Part shown: piece by piece, positions 61,036 to 64,000 of the stretch
Layout: each line of letters begins with the position of its first letter
How positions within the stretch are numbered: position 1 is the first letter of the stretch
Assembly: GCF_007641255.1 (NCBI RefSeq)
Contig: NZ_CP036259.1
Span: forward strand, 2,728,001 to 2,792,000
Origin: Sporomusa termitida
Lineage (GTDB): Bacteria; Bacillota; Negativicutes; Sporomusales; Sporomusaceae
Direction of reading: 5' to 3'
DNA length: 64,000 nt
Position numbers and translations under genes: made by a program
The notes under the pieces: generated by a model
What the model saw: only the letters and a program-made list of their open reading frames with translations
What the model was told of the DNA's origin: nothing
Database searches by the model: none

Positions 61036-61833
61036 TCAAGATATCGCCGGTTTGTCCGCTGCATGGATGTCAGCCGGTGGCACCGTTTTTACGCCGGTCT
61101 TCAATCTATCCCTGAGTCTATAAGTGTCTCCGCGAATGTTGATGACATGGGCATGATGCAGTAACCGGTCCAGCAAGGCCGTTGCAATTACGGTGTCGCT
61201 CATTAATTCGCCCCAGTCGCTAAAGAACTTGTTGCTAGTAAGTATTATGCTGCCCTTCTCGTAGCGTGAGCAGATTAGCTGGAACATTAACTCCGCTGCC
61301 TCGCGGTCGAGCTGCGCATACCCAACCTCATCAATGATCAGTATGGCTGGCCTTGTGTAGACCCTCCATCGCCGGTCCAGTTTACCGGTCAGCATGGCTT
61401 TTTTCAAATCAGCAATGAGCTGAGCCAAGCTGACGAAATATACTGTGAGGCCTGCTCTGAGCGCCTCAACCGCCAGGCCAACGGCAAGATGGGTCTTACC
61501 CACACCAGGCGGACCGAGAAACACTACATTTTCTCGCCGTGCCGCAAAGGCTAGTGTTGCCAGTTCTTTCATTTGTCTGCTATCTATGCCTGGCTGAAAG
61601 TTGAAATCGAAATCATCCAGTGTTTTACGGTGCGGAAGACGAGATAATTTCATCCTTGTTTCTTCGCTGCGCCGTTTACGCTCGGCGTTCTCTACTTCGA
61701 GAAGCCCTCCGAGGAATGATAAATAAGTTAGTTCACTGTGAGCCGCAGCCTCAAGCCGTGCATCCAGCAGCTCAGATGCCGTGCTAAGTCCCAGTTCTTT
61801 TAAAAGGTCACGGGTGTGTTCCAGTTCTATCAT
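61036..61833 (-). CDS. istB: IstB, IS21 helper ATPase
   Basis: 265 aa. Walker A GPPGVGKTHLAVGL, Walker B ILIIDEVGYAQL, and the IstB signature LELLDARLEAAAHSELTYLSFL-like N-terminus plus LTSNKFFSDWGELMSD. It overlaps istA at the coupled stop/start near 61833. Intact. Confidence 0.95.
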   Translation of the reverse strand: MIELEHTRDLLKELGLSTASELLDARLEAAAHSELTYLSFLGGLLEVENAERKRRSEETRMKLSRLPHRKTLDDFDFNFQPGIDSRQMKELATLAFAARRENVVFLGPPGVGKTHLAVGLAVEALRAGLTVYFVSLAQLIADLKKAMLTGKLDRRWRVYTRPAILIIDEVGYAQLDREAAELMFQLICSRYEKGSIILTSNKFFSDWGELMSDTVIATALLDRLLHHAHVINIRGDTYRLRDRLKTGVKTVPPADIHAADKPAIS

Positions 61834-63050
61834 CAGATCACCCCGGCAACCCTGTCATACAAGCTGAGCGGCCTGATTTCAACCGTCGGGTTGTCCGTCT
61901 GCTTCGCATACGAAAACGGGGCTGCCATCCCATTTCTTTCTGCCAATCCTTCATACTGGCCTTTGAGCCAGACGATTCTGCCCGATGTATATACCACTTT
62001 ATGATGGGCGATTCTCACTTCGCCGTCATAAGCCTCAAATTTGTCACCGGAAATTCGCACTCTGACTTCACGTCCGCTATACTGCCAAGGTACGCCGTAT
62101 TTAGCTCCATCAAAGCTGACAAAACCATCGCGCGTCACTTTTCGCAGTTCCCAGCGATAGTTATCGCGAACCGCTTTATCCGGTAGAGGCAGGAGCGGCT
62201 CCTTCTGTAAAGCATGAAGTGGTATTTCGCCCGTAGTACCATGTGGTTTGCTATCCACTTTACGGCACCACTCCAGTGCCTGAAGATTCAGGTCGTCAAC
62301 ATCCAGAAACTGTCTGCCTGGAAGGAAGTTGTTTTTTACATAGTCCACAAGCCGTTCTACCTTACCTTTAGTCTGAGGCCTTCTCGGCCGACAAACTTTT
62401 GGTAGGAAGCCCATATCGGCGGCAAAATCCTCAAAGCGCTTATTCCAGAGCGGCTTGCCGGCCTCGCTGCCATCAATGACTGTCTTCATCCTGTCAGTGA
62501 GAACAACCTGGGGAACACCGCCGAAATATTCGAAGGCGTTTACCATGCAGCGAAGCAGGCTGTAGAAATCGCAGCGTTTCGTGAACTCCACATACTTACT
62601 TCTTGAGCTACCCATGATCATCACGAATACCGGCGTTTTATGAACGATGCCATGCTCATCCAGGTAGTGAGTGATGCCCCAGTCCATCTGAGCCTGTTTA
62701 CCGGGAGGGGTTTCATATCGCCTTACCGCCGGTGAATTCCTTGCTGGACGCATGTCCTTCACATAGTCCTTAAGGATGGTAATGCCGCCTGTATAACCAA
62801 GGTTTTGTAGGTGTTCATAGATTACTACACAGTTGAATATGCCGTTTTGTACCATTTCGTCGATTATGGACTTAAATGGATCGAGTTTAGAAGGCCTTGT
62901 CCGACCTTTCAGCCGGTGCTGTCCTGTATCACCGGCAGCATATTTCTTTGCCGTATTTTTCGATATACCTAATTCTTTGCCAATTGTATACGGGGATTGA
63001 CCCGCCAAAGCTTTTTGCCGTATCATAAGTATTAGCCCACTCCTTAACAT
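61833..63050 (-). CDS. istA: IstA, IS21 transposase
   Basis: 405 aa. N-terminal helix-turn-helix (GQSPYTIGKELGISKNTAKK), DDE core (QMDWGITHYLDEHGIVHKT; VLTDRMKTVIDG; PQTKGKVERLVDYVKNNFL) and a C-terminal beta domain. ATG 63050 after CCAGGAGGTAGCAA. Intact. Confidence 0.95.
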   Translation of the reverse strand: MLRSGLILMIRQKALAGQSPYTIGKELGISKNTAKKYAAGDTGQHRLKGRTRPSKLDPFKSIIDEMVQNGIFNCVVIYEHLQNLGYTGGITILKDYVKDMRPARNSPAVRRYETPPGKQAQMDWGITHYLDEHGIVHKTPVFVMIMGSSRSKYVEFTKRCDFYSLLRCMVNAFEYFGGVPQVVLTDRMKTVIDGSEAGKPLWNKRFEDFAADMGFLPKVCRPRRPQTKGKVERLVDYVKNNFLPGRQFLDVDDLNLQALEWCRKVDSKPHGTTGEIPLHALQKEPLLPLPDKAVRDNYRWELRKVTRDGFVSFDGAKYGVPWQYSGREVRVRISGDKFEAYDGEVRIAHHKVVYTSGRIVWLKGQYEGLAERNGMAAPFSYAKQTDNPTVEIRPLSLYDRVAGVI

Positions 63051-63952
63051 TTGCTACCTCCTGGTGATCTTGTCAATCCCCATGGTAGCTTATGATTTTG
63101 GTGTGGGTCAATTTCTTTTCGGCTCTATGGGTCAATTATATCCCGGCGGTGACAAAAAGGATTGTCGTCATGTCCTGGGTCACAACAGGCTTTATCACGG
63201 CCGGCATTATCGGCCAGATTTTTTCTTCAGCCGTGAATGATTATTGGGGCTGGCGGGGGATTTTCGCACTGCTGGCGTTCGCTTATTTGATATTGGCGCT
63301 GCTGAATAATTTTTTGTTGGCGCATTCGTCGCCAAGTGAGGCCAAGCAAGAAAACCTCTTTCCCGCAGTCAAAAAATTCATGAGCCATCCTGATTTGCCC
63401 AAAGCCTATTTCGCGGCATTTACGCTATTGTTGTCATTTGTTGCATTGTATTCGTCACTGGACAGGTACTTGTTCTCGAAATTCCAGCTGAATTCCCAGG
63501 AGGCTTTTTATATTCGCACCATGGGCATTGCGGGAATTGCCGGCTCCTTATTCGTGCCTAAACTGGCACAAAAACTCTCCTTTCAGCAACTGGCGGCATT
63601 GGGAATCGCGTTGATGCTGAGTGGTTTGCTTTTATGCGTCTGGTCGGGCTCAGTGGCAGGGGTGCAAATGGCTCTGATTATCTTTATTGCAGGGTTGCTG
63701 ATCACGATTCCCAGCATCATTACCCTGATCGGGCAATTAGCCGGCAAGATGCGGAACATGGCTGTCACCTGGTATACTTTTATCTTATTTGTCGGTGCAA
63801 GCGTCGGGCCCCTTATCGCCAGTGCAGGTGATTTTTCGCTTGTTATTGGTATCTTAGCTTTCATGTTAAGCATAGCCTTTTTTTCGGTCCTGCGAATTGC
63901 GTCCGGTAAAGGGGGGGGGAGCGGTTAACGTAAAATGCCACTCAAGAGGAGA

Positions 63953-64000
63953 TGATTATATAAGTCAATATCGAAACTTCGCGTGGTTTAATTTCAAGTT
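63953..64000 (+). other. Start of a second QYRNFAWFNF micro-ORF (cut by window end)
   Basis: GAGGAGATGATTAT is followed by ATA AGT and then codons for QYRNFAWFNFK, matching the 29-aa ORF at 45816-45905. The start codon appears as ATA here. The window ends after 36 coding bases. Confidence 0.45.

Larger units (their letters stand above)
60947..63154 (-). mobile_element. IS21-family insertion sequence, intact
   Basis: 2208 bp with ends TGTCAACGCCGG and CCGGCGGTGACA; AAAA is duplicated at 60943-60946 and 63155-63158. Internal repeats of the IS21 type (AAAATGACC...GCCGG left, TTGACCC right) lie near both ends. It carries istA and istB on the minus strand. Confidence 0.92.
60580..63928 (+). pseudogene. 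MFS drug-efflux transporter interrupted by an IS21-family element
   Basis: The 5' part (60580-60946: LYILIPLLNVLSQDL, RAVQGFIAAAFAPAALTYIS, HYPPEK) and the 3' part (63155-63928: RIVVMSWVTTGFITAGIIGQ ... IAFFSVLRIA) join in frame when the IS and one AAAA copy are removed, giving PPEK-RIVVMSW. The result is a roughly 380-aa 12-TM carrier of the YnfM/Bcr type. Near its 3' end is a G9 tract (63911-63919). ATG 60580 follows AGAGGGGCTA. MerR probably controlled it. Confidence 0.9.

Noticed and set aside
1-64000. CRISPR array, rRNA or tRNA genes
   Set aside because: No regularly spaced direct repeats and no recognisable rRNA or tRNA sequences were found.

Overview
The window looks like a chromosomal stretch of a spore-forming, diderm Firmicute (Negativicutes, Sporomusa/Pelosinus-like). 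This is inferred from Firmicute families (CsbD, YtxH, YueI, lmo0937, CBO0543, UvrX-type polymerase Y, LexA boxes of the GAAC-N4-GTTC type) occurring together with outer-membrane proteins (a TonB-dependent receptor with a Fur box, and a small beta-barrel protein). Most genes have moderate to low GC. One segment, 9541-11613, is strikingly GC-rich and reads as a broken proteobacterial-type prolyl oligopeptidase.

Layout. 1-5.7 kb: a sugar-acid catabolic operon on the minus strand (IlvD/EDD dehydratase, GarR-like reductase, MFS transporter, UxaA/GarD dehydratase) behind a large palindromic promoter/operator. 6.1-8.0 kb: LysE exporter, AraC regulator and PaaI thioesterase operon. 8.2-9.5 kb: a convergent pair of CBO0543 membrane proteins, duplicated at 49.5-50.8 kb. 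11.8-13.7 kb: TonB receptor. 14-19.7 kb: small redox and detoxification genes. Three of their promoters share a 22-bp dyad (ATATGACA-N6-TGTCATAT), and a TetR gene faces an Fe-S flavoprotein and an old-yellow-enzyme gene. 20.1-20.4 kb: a probable structured non-coding RNA with its own promoter and terminator.

20.7-30.4 kb: an envelope/stress block. Eleven small minus-strand genes (CsbD, LapA, YtxH, DUF948-like, tiny membrane peptides, beta-barrel OMP, lmo0937, SYLF, secreted BamE-like protein) lie behind a textbook sigma-54 promoter at 25291-25306. Next to them are a sigma-54 response regulator (frameshifted in a C8 tract) and a divergent PAS histidine kinase. A second copy of the secreted BamE-like protein sits at 31.3 kb with GlsB and a lipoprotein.

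33-55 kb is a scrambled accessory region: gene fossils, two copies of one IS3-family element, other IS remnants, two in-frame chimeric ORFs (OYE-YueI and polymerase Y-QueG), three copies of the 5' end of an SOS-controlled polymerase Y operon, two toxin-antitoxin pairs, and an ECF sigma operon with two candidate cognate promoters. 55.8-59.5 kb is an antibiotic-resistance-type island (macrolide phosphotransferase-like, Vat acetyltransferase-like, ABC-F). The ABC-F gene has a long attenuator-like leader with two micro-ORFs. 60-64 kb: a MerR-regulated MFS gene cleanly interrupted by an IS21-family element with an AAAA target duplication.

The main caveat is that many single-base frameshifts occur, several in homopolymers, so some 'pseudogenes' may be sequencing errors.
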